Assembly (NCBI GenBank): GCA_900321335.1
Contig: ONVR01000235.1
Coordinates: 1 to 15,895, forward strand
Reading direction: 5' to 3'
DNA length: 15,895 bases
From: an uncultured Eubacteriales bacterium
GTDB taxonomy: Bacteria; Bacillota; Clostridia; Oscillospirales; Oscillospiraceae
The position numbers were made by a program, and so were the translations under genes. The notes under the pieces are model-generated. The model was not told where the DNA came from. It saw only the letters and a list, made by a program, of their open reading frames with translations, and did no database searches. Below are positions 1-7,507 of this stretch, one piece after another (position 1 is the stretch's first letter; the number at the start of each line of letters is the position of its first letter).

Positions 1-2535
1 CTCAAGCGGGTGGACTGGGACCCCAACGGCGAGCGCAATCCCCAGAACCGGGGCAAGTCCGGCTATGTGCGGATCTCCTGGGACGAGGCGGCGCAGCTCT
101 GCGCCGACGAGCTGCGGCGCATGAAAAAGCAGTACGGCCCCGAGGCCGTTCTCTGTGAGGCGGATATGCACGGCGAGGGCAAGCGTGTCGCCCCCAGCCA
201 TGGCTGCCCCAACCGCCTGCTGGCTCTGATGGGTGGCTACACCCTGCAGATGCGGAACATGGACTCCTGGGAGGGCTGGTACTGGGGCGCCAAGCACGTC
301 TGGGGCATGGAGCCCGTGGGAGAGATGGCGCCCACGGCGAACCTGTACCCGGATATCGCGGAGCACTGCGACATGCTGCTGTTCTGGGGCTGTGACCCGG
401 AGACCACGCCTCTGGGCGTGGTGAGCCACATGCCCAGCCGGCTGTGCTACTGGTTTACGGAGCTGGGCATCGACTCGGTGTATGTGTGCCCGGATCTGAA
501 CTACGGCGCCGCCGTTCACGCGGACAAGTGGATCCCCATTCTGCCCAATACCGACGCGGCCATGCAGCTGGCCATTGCCTACGTGTGGCTGACGGAGGGG
601 ACCTTTGACAGGGAATATATCGACACCCACTCCTATGGGTTTGAGAAATTCGTGGACTACGTCATGGGCAAGGAGGACGGCGTCCCCAAGACCCCTGCCT
701 GGGCCAGTGAAAAGTGCGGCGTCAAGGAGTGGACCATCAAGGCCCTGGCCCGGGACTGGGCCCAGAAGACCGTGTCCATTCTCCACGGCAACGGCGGCTG
801 TTACATCCGCAGCCCCTACGCCTCAGAGCCCGCCCGTCTGGAGGTCATGCTCCTGGGTATGCGGGGACTGGGCAAGCCCGGCGTGCACCAGGCCAAGATG
901 ATCGAGTGGAACATGTGGGTCCGGGATTTCCCCGTGCCGTACCAGGGTGAGTTCGCCCCCAAGGTGCCCCAGATCTGCGACTGCATGCACCCGGTGGACG
1001 GCGACCTGCCCCCGGAGATCAATATGAAACGGTACGATCTGACGGACTACCAGAAGGAGAAAGCGCCGGAGCTCATCGAGCTGTTCAAAAAGCTGCCGGC
1101 GCCCAAGCAGTTCATCCCCCGGTGCCTGGTCCAGCGGGCCATCACCGAGGGCCACGCCGAGTGGTACGGCATGCACTGCTTCTCCTCCAGCCAGCAGCCC
1201 GACCCTGACGGCAAGCTCAAGCCCACCAACATCTATCAGTTCCACAAAAACGTCTATCCCCGTCCCGGCCTGAGCCAGGTGCACATGATCTGGACGGACT
1301 CCCCCTGCAACGTGACCTGCTGGAACAACGGCAACCTCTTTGCCGAGGCCTACCGGGATCCCTCCATCGAGACCATCGTGGCCCAGCACCCCTGGCTGGA
1401 AAACGACTGCTATTTTGCCGATCTGATCCTGCCCGTGTCCACCAAGCACGAGATGAACGACCTGGCAAACGATCTGTCCTCCGGCATCTTCCAGAGCGTG
1501 TATCTGGAGCGGCCCTGCTGCCCCCCGGTGGGGGAGAGCCTGACGGACTTTGACGTGTGCGTCAAGGTGGCCGAAAAGCTGGGGCCCGAGTATGTCCGCG
1601 CCTACACCGGCAACGGCCTGACGGAGGAGGACCGGGTCCGGTTCTTCTACGCCGCCTCCGGCTGCGAGGACTATATGAGCTGGGAGGAGTTCCAGGAGCG
1701 CAAGATCTTCGTGGTGCCCGTGAAAAAGGACATCGACAAGATCCCCGCGGGCCTGTATAACTTCTGGAAGGACCCCAAGAACAATCCGCTGACCACCCCC
1801 ACGGGGCTGCTGGAGTACAGCTCCACAGATATTGAAAAGTATATGCCCGACGACCCGGAGCGGCCGCCCGTGCCCCACTGGATCGAAAAGAGTGAGAGCC
1901 ATGACGAGCGCCTGTCCAGTGAGCGGGCGAAAAAGTACCCCCTGCTGTGCATGTCCAACCACGGCCGCTGGCGGATGCACGCCCAGTGCGACGACATCGT
2001 CTGGAACCGGGAAGTGGAGACCATGAAGATCCGGGCCAAGGACGGCTATCAGTACGAGCCCATGTGGATCAATCCCGCCGAGGCGGAAAAGCGCGGCATC
2101 AAACACCACGACATCGTCAAGATCTACAACGAGCGGGGCATCGTCCTGTGCGCCGCCTACGTCACCGAGCGGCTCATGCCCCAGGTGGTGTACGTGGACC
2201 ACGGCGCCCGGCTGGATCCCATCATCCCCGGCTGGCTGGACCGGGGCGGCTGCATCAACTGCATCACCCCTACCTCCATGACCTCCAAAAACGCCACGGG
2301 CATGGCTGTGTCCGGGTTCCTGGTCCAGGTGGAGAAGGTCACCGACGAGGAGATGGAACAGTGGAAGCGGGATTATCCCGAGGCCTTTGCCCGGAAGATC
2401 GACTACGCCGCCGGCGTGTGTCTGGAGGGCTGGATGATCGGCGACGGCCGGAAGGAAGAGGAAAAGACGGACGATTCCGACGAGTACGAGCGCACCATGT
2501 TCATGGGAAAAGCGCCTGTCAACAGGAGGGGATAA
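1..2535 (+). CDS. Molybdopterin oxidoreductase catalytic subunit, pyrogallol transhydroxylase / resorcinol hydroxylase-like (5' partial)
   Basis: This is the large subunit of a DMSO-reductase-superfamily enzyme that should carry a bis-MGD molybdenum cofactor. The frame is open at the left edge, so the start lies outside; the GTG at position 10 is only an internal Val. Counting residues from that codon, YVRISWDEA (about 19-27) is a usual family motif. An Asp-Ser-Trp at 85-87 follows a His-rich stretch (H54, H64). From memory, Pelobacter acidigallici transhydroxylase ligates Mo through Ser175, flanked by Asp174 and Trp176, so S86 is the likely Mo ligand and roughly 90 residues are missing. About residues 645-785 form the C-terminal dinucleotide-binding domain (HGRWRMHAQ, DHGARLDPI). 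Known relatives act on phenolic rings: pyrogallol to phloroglucinol, or resorcinol hydroxylation. The stop is followed one base later by the small-subunit ATG, and AGGAGGGG at the gene end is the next gene's ribosome binding site. No membrane-anchor gene follows. The exact substrate is unknown; any Tat signal or N-terminal FeS site would lie outside the window. Confidence 0.85.
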   Translation, partial: LKRVDWDPNGERNPQNRGKSGYVRISWDEAAQLCADELRRMKKQYGPEAVLCEADMHGEGKRVAPSHGCPNRLLALMGGYTLQMRNMDSWEGWYWGAKHVWGMEPVGEMAPTANLYPDIAEHCDMLLFWGCDPETTPLGVVSHMPSRLCYWFTELGIDSVYVCPDLNYGAAVHADKWIPILPNTDAAMQLAIAYVWLTEGTFDREYIDTHSYGFEKFVDYVMGKEDGVPKTPAWASEKCGVKEWTIKALARDWAQKTVSILHGNGGCYIRSPYASEPARLEVMLLGMRGLGKPGVHQAKMIEWNMWVRDFPVPYQGEFAPKVPQICDCMHPVDGDLPPEINMKRYDLTDYQKEKAPELIELFKKLPAPKQFIPRCLVQRAITEGHAEWYGMHCFSSSQQPDPDGKLKPTNIYQFHKNVYPRPGLSQVHMIWTDSPCNVTCWNNGNLFAEAYRDPSIETIVAQHPWLENDCYFADLILPVSTKHEMNDLANDLSSGIFQSVYLERPCCPPVGESLTDFDVCVKVAEKLGPEYVRAYTGNGLTEEDRVRFFYAASGCEDYMSWEEFQERKIFVVPVKKDIDKIPAGLYNFWKDPKNNPLTTPTGLLEYSSTDIEKYMPDDPERPPVPHWIEKSESHDERLSSERAKKYPLLCMSNHGRWRMHAQCDDIVWNREVETMKIRAKDGYQYEPMWINPAEAEKRGIKHHDIVKIYNERGIVLCAAYVTERLMPQVVYVDHGARLDPIIPGWLDRGGCINCITPTSMTSKNATGMAVSGFLVQVEKVTDEEMEQWKRDYPEAFARKIDYAAGVCLEGWMIGDGRKEEEKTDDSDEYERTMFMGKAPVNRRG

Positions 2536-2536
2536 C

Positions 2537-3358
2537 ATGGCCAATGTAATCGTAATTGACGTTGCCAGGTGCAGCGGCTGCCATAACTGCCAGCTGGCCT
2601 GCAAGGACGAACACTGCGAAAACGACTGGATGCCCTATACCAGGCCACAGCCCCTGACGGGGCAGTTCTGGTGCAAGGTCACGGACTATGTCCGGGGCAC
2701 CGTGCCCAAGGTCAAGGTCCACTATATCGCCAGGCTCTGCGCCCACTGTGAAAACGCCCCCTGCAAGAGCGCATGTCCCGCCGGGGCCATCTACAGGCGG
2801 GAGGACAAGCTGGTGCTCATCGACCCGGAAAAGTGCGTGGGCTGCGGCGCCTGTGTGGAGGCATGCCCTTACGAGGCCATTTATTTCAACGAGGAGCAGG
2901 GCATCGCCCAGAAGTGCACGGGCTGCGCCCACCTGCTGGACAACGGCTATTCCATGCCCCGGTGTGTGGAAGCCTGCCCCACGGACGCCATGGTCTTCGG
3001 CGACGAAAACGACGAGAAGATCAAAGCCCTCCTTCAGGACAGCAAGCCCCTCAACCCGGAGCTGGGCATCGGGGAGCGGGTATTCTACCGGAATATCCCC
3101 GGCCAGTTCATCGGCGCCACCGTCTACGACCCCGTGGCCAAAGAGGTGGTCATCGGCGCGAAATGCCGCCTGACGGGCTGCGGCCTGGAGCGGGAGACGG
3201 TCACCAACAACTATGGCGACTTCTGGTTCAAGGATCTGCCGGTGGGCAGGTTCGACCTGGTCGTCACCGCCGAGGGCTATGAGGACCTCCGCTTTGACGC
3301 CGTTGACACCACGGACTGTGTGAACCTGGGGGACGTGCCCATGGAGCCGAAACGGTAA
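2537..3358 (+). CDS. Iron-sulfur small subunit of the molybdoenzyme, 16-Cys ferredoxin domain plus Cna-B/transthyretin-like domain
   Basis: This electron-transfer subunit (273 aa) partners the upstream molybdenum subunit. Four cysteine groups are visible: C12/C15/C18/C22, C68/C71/C76/C80, C100/C103/C106/C110 and C127/C130/C143/C147, the DmsB-like spacing for four [4Fe-4S] clusters. About residues 190-273 form a small beta-sandwich resembling carboxypeptidase-regulatory or Cna-B domains (YGDFWFKDLPVGRFDLVV, EGYEDLRF). The transhydroxylase small subunit of Pelobacter has this same architecture: 274 residues, clusters plus a seven-stranded beta-barrel. That protein is reported to hold three clusters, while all four sets look intact here, so electron transfer to an outside partner is plausible. 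There is no signal peptide; the protein probably rides with its partner. The start has an excellent ribosome binding site (GGAGGGG, 2524-2530). The family call is firm; the physiological electron partner is not visible. Confidence 0.88.
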   Translation: MANVIVIDVARCSGCHNCQLACKDEHCENDWMPYTRPQPLTGQFWCKVTDYVRGTVPKVKVHYIARLCAHCENAPCKSACPAGAIYRREDKLVLIDPEKCVGCGACVEACPYEAIYFNEEQGIAQKCTGCAHLLDNGYSMPRCVEACPTDAMVFGDENDEKIKALLQDSKPLNPELGIGERVFYRNIPGQFIGATVYDPVAKEVVIGAKCRLTGCGLERETVTNNYGDFWFKDLPVGRFDLVVTAEGYEDLRFDAVDTTDCVNLGDVPMEPKR

Positions 3359-3376
3359 ATGCCGCCGGGAGAGGCG

Positions 3377-3395
3377 TTTGTACAGAACGTACAAA
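3377..3395. promoter_or_regulatory. Operator-like perfect dyad TTTGTAC-N5-GTACAAA
   Basis: Two perfect 7-base arms are separated by five bases, 18 nt after the small-subunit stop. The AT-rich symmetric form resembles a dimeric regulator's site or a weak hairpin, and it has no T-tract. No convincing promoter sits next to it. It could serve the acyltransferase gene downstream or be chance; the function is not established. Confidence 0.3.
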
Positions 3396-3441
3396 AACAG
3401 ACGGCAATTTTCAGCAACCAAACGGTGCAAAAATGGTTTAT

Positions 3442-3481
3442 ACTAAGCTCACATTCTCACGGAATGTGAGCTTAGTTTTTT
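3442..3481 (+). terminator. Rho-independent terminator of the molybdoenzyme operon
   Basis: A perfect 15-bp stem (3442-3456 with 3462-3476) encloses a TCACG loop and runs into a T-tract (3476-3481). It ends the molybdoenzyme transcript. It lies only 15 nt before the acyltransferase start, so the T-tract almost touches that gene's ribosome binding site. It may therefore also attenuate read-through into the acyltransferase. Confidence 0.85.
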
Positions 3482-3496
3482 GAGAGGAATGATTCT

Positions 3497-4639
3497 ATGG
3501 AGACAACCGCATCCCTTCAGGACATCGCCCTGCAGGAGCAGGAGACCGGGAAAAAAGCCCGTCTGGACTACATAGACGTGGCAAAGGGGATCCTGATCCT
3601 GGCCGTGGTGCTGGCCCACGCCTGGTTTGCCAATATCAACATTCTGGGCCATATGGTGCCGTTTTCCATGCCGGCCTTTTTCTTCCTGTCCGGGTACACC
3701 TATAAGCCCGGCCGGGGCTACTTCAAAAACCTGGGCAAGCGCGTGGTGGGGCTGCTGCTGCCCTACGTGTTCTTCAGCACGGCATGCACCCTGCTGTATC
3801 CCGTGTACGTGAACCTGGCCAAGACCCCCGTCTGGCAGCAGACGGGCATGGGCCCCATCTGGGCGGCTGTGGCCAAGGCGGACGCCCTGAATATGCTCAT
3901 GGCCACCCCCATGTGGTTCCTGGTGGCCCTGTTTACCGGCTCCATTCTCTTCTTCGCCATCGCCGACAGGACACGGGGCAGTTTGAAATGGACCGTCCTC
4001 TCCGCCGCCGTGCTGGTGGCGGCGGCTCTGGTCATCGACGTGCTGAAAAAGAACACCCTCTGGTGGTTTGTGGACCTGGCGCCCTATACCGCCGCCATGA
4101 TGGTCATCGGCGCCTATTGCGGCAATAAGAAGGTGTTTTCCAAAATCACCCTCCGGGCCGTGCTCATCGGTCTGGTGTGTCTGGCCGTGGCGGAGATCGT
4201 GAACATTTACTTCCCCGGCTCCAACAAGACCAGCGTGGTCACCTATATCGAGCCCAAAACCTGGTACGGTGTGCTCACCGCCTTCGTCATCGCCGTGACG
4301 GGCACCTTCGGCACCCTGCTCGTGGCCCGACTGGTGGAGAAGATCCCCGTGGTGCGCCGGATCTTCATCTGGCTGGGACAGAACAGCATCTGGATCCTGT
4401 GCATCCACTACTGCGCCATCATGCTCATGGAGCTGTACCTTTACAATCACAAGGTCCTGTCCAACAGCATTATGGACGTGGTGGCGGTGGAGCTCTTCGG
4501 CTTCGGCAAGGTCACCGACAAGCCCAAGGACGTTGCGGTGAAGGTCGCCGTGGCGCTGGTGTCCATCGGACTGAGCGCCATCTATGCCCTGATCCACAAG
4601 AGCGTGAAAAAGGCGATCAAAAGCAGAAAAGCCGCCTGA
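3497..4639 (+). CDS. Acyltransferase-3 family integral membrane protein (fucose 4-O-acetylase-like)
   Basis: This is a predicted polytopic membrane O-acyltransferase (380 aa) that would transfer acetyl or another acyl group to a cell-surface glycan. Family members move acyl groups from cytoplasmic acyl-CoA to extracytoplasmic sugars. The N-terminal signature is clear: LDYIDVAKGILILAVVLAH (residues 23-41) carries the conserved Asp27 and His41, followed by FSMPAFFFLSGYTY in the second membrane segment. About ten hydrophobic helices are spread through the protein, and the tail is basic (KSVKKAIKSRKAA). It resembles COG3594-type proteins. AGAGGA at 3483-3488 gives a reasonable ribosome binding site. 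The gene stands alone between two terminators, with no glycan biosynthesis neighbours to identify the acceptor. I found no good promoter of its own; a TATACT at 3439-3444 lacks a -35. Confidence 0.85.
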   Translation: METTASLQDIALQEQETGKKARLDYIDVAKGILILAVVLAHAWFANINILGHMVPFSMPAFFFLSGYTYKPGRGYFKNLGKRVVGLLLPYVFFSTACTLLYPVYVNLAKTPVWQQTGMGPIWAAVAKADALNMLMATPMWFLVALFTGSILFFAIADRTRGSLKWTVLSAAVLVAAALVIDVLKKNTLWWFVDLAPYTAAMMVIGAYCGNKKVFSKITLRAVLIGLVCLAVAEIVNIYFPGSNKTSVVTYIEPKTWYGVLTAFVIAVTGTFGTLLVARLVEKIPVVRRIFIWLGQNSIWILCIHYCAIMLMELYLYNHKVLSNSIMDVVAVELFGFGKVTDKPKDVAVKVAVALVSIGLSAIYALIHKSVKKAIKSRKAA

Positions 4640-4652
4640 AATCGGAAATAAC

Positions 4653-4686
4653 GCCGCGGAGGTTTTCCTCCGCGGCGATTCTCTTT
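4653..4686 (+). terminator. Rho-independent terminator after the acyltransferase-3 gene
   Basis: A 10-bp GC-rich stem (GCCGCGGAGG, 4653-4662, with 4667-4676) has a TTTT loop and is followed by an interrupted T-rich run (GATTCTCTTT). It lies 13 nt after the stop codon. Confidence 0.8.
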
Positions 4687-4715
4687 GCATCGGATGCTGA
4701 AACCCTGCCACGTTC

Positions 4716-4744
4716 TTGACAACAAAAGGCAAAAGGAATAGAAT
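4716..4744 (+). promoter_or_regulatory. Sigma-A promoter TTGACA-17-TAGAAT for the E2-like/acyl-CoA synthetase operon
   Basis: A consensus -35 TTGACA (4716-4721) and a -10 TAGAAT (4739-4744) are separated by 17 bases. The predicted start near 4751 leaves a leader of about 30 nt before the ATG at 4781, with a GAGAGGG ribosome binding site (4768-4774). No operator is obvious, suggesting fairly constitutive expression. Confidence 0.8.
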
Positions 4745-4780
4745 TGGCAAGGTATCAATGAAAACACGAGAGGGATTATT

Positions 4781-5659
4781 ATGGGAAAAGAGAAAAAACG
4801 CTTTGGCGACCGGAAGGACGGACGTCTGATCCGGGAGCTTGACCCCATGCACTTCATCACCCCGCTTCTGTATCCCAACCGCTGCGACAACGAGGCGTAC
4901 ATCTCGGTCAACGTGGACCTGGAGAACATCAACCGCTACGTGGACAGGCTCAACGAGCAGGATCCGGAGTTCCGGTATACCATGTTCCACATCATCGTGG
5001 CCGCCATCATCAAGGTCCTTACCCTGCGGCCCAAGATGAACCGGTTTATCGCCAACAAGAACTTTTACCAGCGCAATGAGGTCTCCGCCTCCTTTGTGGT
5101 GAAAAAACGCTTTGATGACCACGCCGAGGAGGGGCTTGCCTTCATCCACGCCAAGCCGGAGAGCACCCTGTTTACCCTGATGGACGACCTCAAACGGCAG
5201 ATCACCGCGGTCAAGAGCCAGGGCGCCGTTGACGCCTCCTCCGACGCCATGGACCTGTTCAACAAAATGCCCCGGTTCTTTTCCAAGTTCATCGTCTGGA
5301 TCATTACCCGGCTGGACGTGCACGGATGGGTACCGAAATCCCTGATTGCCACGGACCCCTATTACAGCTCCGTGGTGCTGTCCAACCTGGGCTCCATCAA
5401 GCTCAAAAGCGGCTATCATCATCTGACCAACTGGGGCACCTGCTCGCTGTTCTGCATCATCGGCGAGAAGAAGATGACCCCTGTGTATGACGAGGACGGA
5501 AACGTCACCATGCGTCAGACCCTGGATCTGGGCCTGACCGTAGACGAGCGGCTGGCGGACGGCTACTACTATTCCAAATCCATCCGCCTGCTCAAACACC
5601 TGCTCCAGAACCCAGAGCTCCTGGAGCTGCCTGTATCGGAGGAGGTACAATATGAGTGA
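4781..5659 (+). CDS. E2/chloramphenicol-acetyltransferase-fold acyltransferase lacking the catalytic His
   Basis: This 292-aa protein matches the catalytic domain of 2-oxoacid dehydrogenase E2 acyltransferases (CAT fold). It has no lipoyl or peripheral-subunit-binding domain, so it is not a real E2 of a dehydrogenase complex. The SNLGS segment (201-205), WGTCSLFCIIGEKK and the C-terminal LTVDERLADGYYYSKSIRLLKHLL match the E2 core in order. In E2 and CAT the C-terminal motif is HRxxDG or HHxxxDG with a catalytic His; here it reads D255-E256-R257-L-A-D260-G261, so Glu replaces His. The gene overlaps the acyl-CoA synthetase by 8 nt, implying translational coupling. A simple model is that the synthetase makes an acyl-CoA that this protein uses or binds. 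The acceptor is unknown, and catalysis by an unusual residue or a non-catalytic binding role are both possible. The fold assignment is firm; the function is not. Confidence 0.75.
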   Translation: MGKEKKRFGDRKDGRLIRELDPMHFITPLLYPNRCDNEAYISVNVDLENINRYVDRLNEQDPEFRYTMFHIIVAAIIKVLTLRPKMNRFIANKNFYQRNEVSASFVVKKRFDDHAEEGLAFIHAKPESTLFTLMDDLKRQITAVKSQGAVDASSDAMDLFNKMPRFFSKFIVWIITRLDVHGWVPKSLIATDPYYSSVVLSNLGSIKLKSGYHHLTNWGTCSLFCIIGEKKMTPVYDEDGNVTMRQTLDLGLTVDERLADGYYYSKSIRLLKHLLQNPELLELPVSEEVQYE

Positions 5660-7415
5660 AGTAAAAACCCCGTGGATCAAAAACCTGGGAGACGTCCCGG
5701 CGCACCTGGAGTATTTCCAGGGGACCATGTACGAGGCGGTGGAGCGGATCGCCGATCAATATCCCAACTACGTCGCCTTTGACTTTATGGGCAAGTCCAC
5801 CACCTACCGGCAGTTCATCACCCAGGTGCAGCAGTGCGCCAAATCCCTGAAGACCATCGGCGTCCGGGAGGGGGACGCGGTGACCATCGCCATGCCCAAC
5901 TGCCCCCAGGCCATCACCATGTTCTACGCGGTGAATCTGGTGGGCGGCATCGCCAATATGATCCACCCCCTGTCCAGCGAAAACGAGATCCAGTTCTACA
6001 TCAACCATTCCAAGAGCGTAACGGTCATCACCCTGGACCAGTTCTATAACAAGATCGAGGCCATCCGGAAGAACATCTGCGCGGTGAACATCATCATCGC
6101 CTCCATCCGGGACGCCCTGAGCAAGCCCGTCAAGGCCGGCTACATGGTCACCGAGGGCCGGAAGATCAAGAAGATCCCCGACGACGCCCCCGTGATCCGC
6201 TGGAAGAGCTTTATCCAGCTGGGCCGCGCCTGCTTCTGGGATTACAAGGTCCAGCGCAAGGCCGACGACCCCGCCGTGATCCTGTACTCCGGCGGCACCA
6301 CCGGCAAGACCAAGGGCATCGTACTGACCAACTACAACTTCAACGCCCTGGGGGCCCAGATCGTGGCCACCAACCAGATGTTCCGGCCGGGAGACAAAAT
6401 GCTCTCCGCCATGCCTCTGTTCCACGGCTTCGGCCTGGGCGTGTGCATCCACTCCATGCTGGCCAACGCGGGCCGCTGCATCCTGGTGCCCCGGTTCACG
6501 GCCCAGAGCTACGCCAAGCTCATCACCCGGTACAAGTGCAACTTCATCGCCGGCGTGCCCACCCTGTATGAGGCCCTGCTGCGCCTGTCTTCCATGAAAA
6601 ACGCGGATCTGAGCTGTCTCAAGGGCGTGTTCTCCGGCGGCGACTCCCTGAGCGTGGAGCTGAAGAAGAAATTTGACAAATTCCTCTACGACCACAAGGC
6701 CGTTATCCAGATCCGGGAGGGTTACGGCACCACCGAGTGCGTCACCGCCTCCTGCCTGACCCCGCCCCACATGGCCAAAGAGGGCAGCATCGGTCTGCCC
6801 TTCCCCGACACCTTCTACAAGATCGTCAAGCCCGGCACCGACGAGGAGGTTCCCTACGGGGAGGAGGGCGAGATCGTGCTGTCCGGTCCCACGGTGATGA
6901 AGGAGTACATGGATCAGCCCGAGGAGACGGCGCAGACCCTCCGCAGACACGACGACGGCCTGACCTGGCTGTACACAGGGGATCTGGGCTATATGGACGA
7001 GGACGGCTTTATCTATTTCCGGGGCAGAAGCAAGCGGATGATCATCTCCTCCGGCTACAACATTTACCCCGCTCAGCTGGAGAACATCCTCGACGCCAAC
7101 GAGCTGGTCCACATGAGCTGCGTCATCGGCGTGCCCGACTCCTATAAGATGCAGAAGGTCAAGGCCTTCGTCATGCTCAAGCCCGACGTTCCCGCCACCG
7201 ACGAGACCAAGGAGCAGATCCTGGCCTACTGCCGGAAAAACATCGCCAAGTACGCCATGCCCTATGATATTGAGTTCCGGGAGGATATGCCCAAGACCCT
7301 GGTGGGCAAGGTGGCCTACCGGAAGCTGGAGGAAGAAGAGCTGGCCAAGATCGAGCGGGTCAAAGCCGCCAGAGAAATTGCCCTGGAGGACAAGTCCCAG
7401 GAAGAGAACAAGTAA
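5652..7415 (+). CDS. Acyl-CoA synthetase (class I adenylate-forming, AMP-binding enzyme)
   Basis: This 587-aa ANL-superfamily ligase activates a carboxylic acid with ATP to an acyl-AMP and then transfers it to CoA. Core motifs are intact and in order: the P-loop YSGGTTGKTKG (212-222), GYGTTE (357-362), YTGDLGYMDEDG with the ATP-ribose Asp, FRGRSKRMIISSGYNIYP at the hinge, and the adenylation Lys K553 in PKTLVGKVAYRKL. The N-terminal domain resembles medium/long-chain fatty acyl-CoA ligases, but I cannot read the substrate from sequence. The protein should be cytoplasmic. A GGAGG ribosome binding site sits in the end of the upstream gene, and the 8-nt overlap couples the two. A terminator follows 7 nt after the stop, so this is a two-gene operon. 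Aryl-acid, fatty-acid or branched-acid activation all remain possible. Confidence 0.88.
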   Translation: MSEVKTPWIKNLGDVPAHLEYFQGTMYEAVERIADQYPNYVAFDFMGKSTTYRQFITQVQQCAKSLKTIGVREGDAVTIAMPNCPQAITMFYAVNLVGGIANMIHPLSSENEIQFYINHSKSVTVITLDQFYNKIEAIRKNICAVNIIIASIRDALSKPVKAGYMVTEGRKIKKIPDDAPVIRWKSFIQLGRACFWDYKVQRKADDPAVILYSGGTTGKTKGIVLTNYNFNALGAQIVATNQMFRPGDKMLSAMPLFHGFGLGVCIHSMLANAGRCILVPRFTAQSYAKLITRYKCNFIAGVPTLYEALLRLSSMKNADLSCLKGVFSGGDSLSVELKKKFDKFLYDHKAVIQIREGYGTTECVTASCLTPPHMAKEGSIGLPFPDTFYKIVKPGTDEEVPYGEEGEIVLSGPTVMKEYMDQPEETAQTLRRHDDGLTWLYTGDLGYMDEDGFIYFRGRSKRMIISSGYNIYPAQLENILDANELVHMSCVIGVPDSYKMQKVKAFVMLKPDVPATDETKEQILAYCRKNIAKYAMPYDIEFREDMPKTLVGKVAYRKLEEEELAKIERVKAAREIALEDKSQEENK

Positions 7416-7422
7416 ACCAGCA

Positions 7423-7452
7423 GCCGCCGCGGAACCACCGCGGCGGCTTTTT
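7423..7452 (+). terminator. Rho-independent terminator after the acyl-CoA synthetase
   Basis: A perfect 10-bp stem (GCCGCCGCGG, 7423-7432, with 7438-7447) encloses an AACCA loop and is followed by TTTTT. It starts 7 nt after the stop codon. Confidence 0.92.
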
Positions 7453-7474
7453 GTCCTTCCGGTCCAAATTTCAC

Positions 7475-7503
7475 TTGACAAGCGGCCCGGAAGCGATTAC
7501 CAT
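7475..7503 (+). promoter_or_regulatory. Sigma-A promoter TTGACA-17-TACCAT for the thiamine operon
   Basis: A consensus -35 (7475-7480) and a -10 TACCAT (7498-7503) are separated by 17 bases. Transcription would start near 7510, right at the 5' side of the TPP aptamer, as expected for a riboswitch-controlled operon. Confidence 0.75.
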
Positions 7504-7507
7504 AGGA

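Noticed and set aside
823..2604. 593-codon open frame on the minus strand opposite the molybdoenzyme subunit
   Set aside because: It mirrors the GC-rich codons of the real gene, has a low-complexity composition (many His, Gly, Val, Asp) and no domain.
1..3358. DMSO/tetrathionate/polysulfide-type respiratory reductase
   Set aside because: No membrane-anchor gene follows, and the small subunit's C-terminal beta domain and the large subunit's Asp-Ser-Trp segment fit the transhydroxylase group better; not fully excluded because the upstream region is unseen.
3439..3444. TATACT as a -10 box for the acyltransferase-3 gene
   Set aside because: No -35 hexamer at 16-18 bp, and the sequence runs into the terminator stem.
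4781..5659. True E2 subunit of a pyruvate or branched-chain dehydrogenase
   Set aside because: No lipoyl or E1/E3-binding domain, no E1 or E3 genes nearby, and the catalytic His is missing.
3449..5728. 759-codon minus-strand open frame
   Set aside because: It spans two well-supported plus-strand genes and two terminators, with repetitive His/Gly/Asp content typical of antisense shadow frames.
5592..7481. 629-codon minus-strand open frame
   Set aside because: It lies opposite the acyl-CoA synthetase with all its motifs; the composition is that of a shadow.
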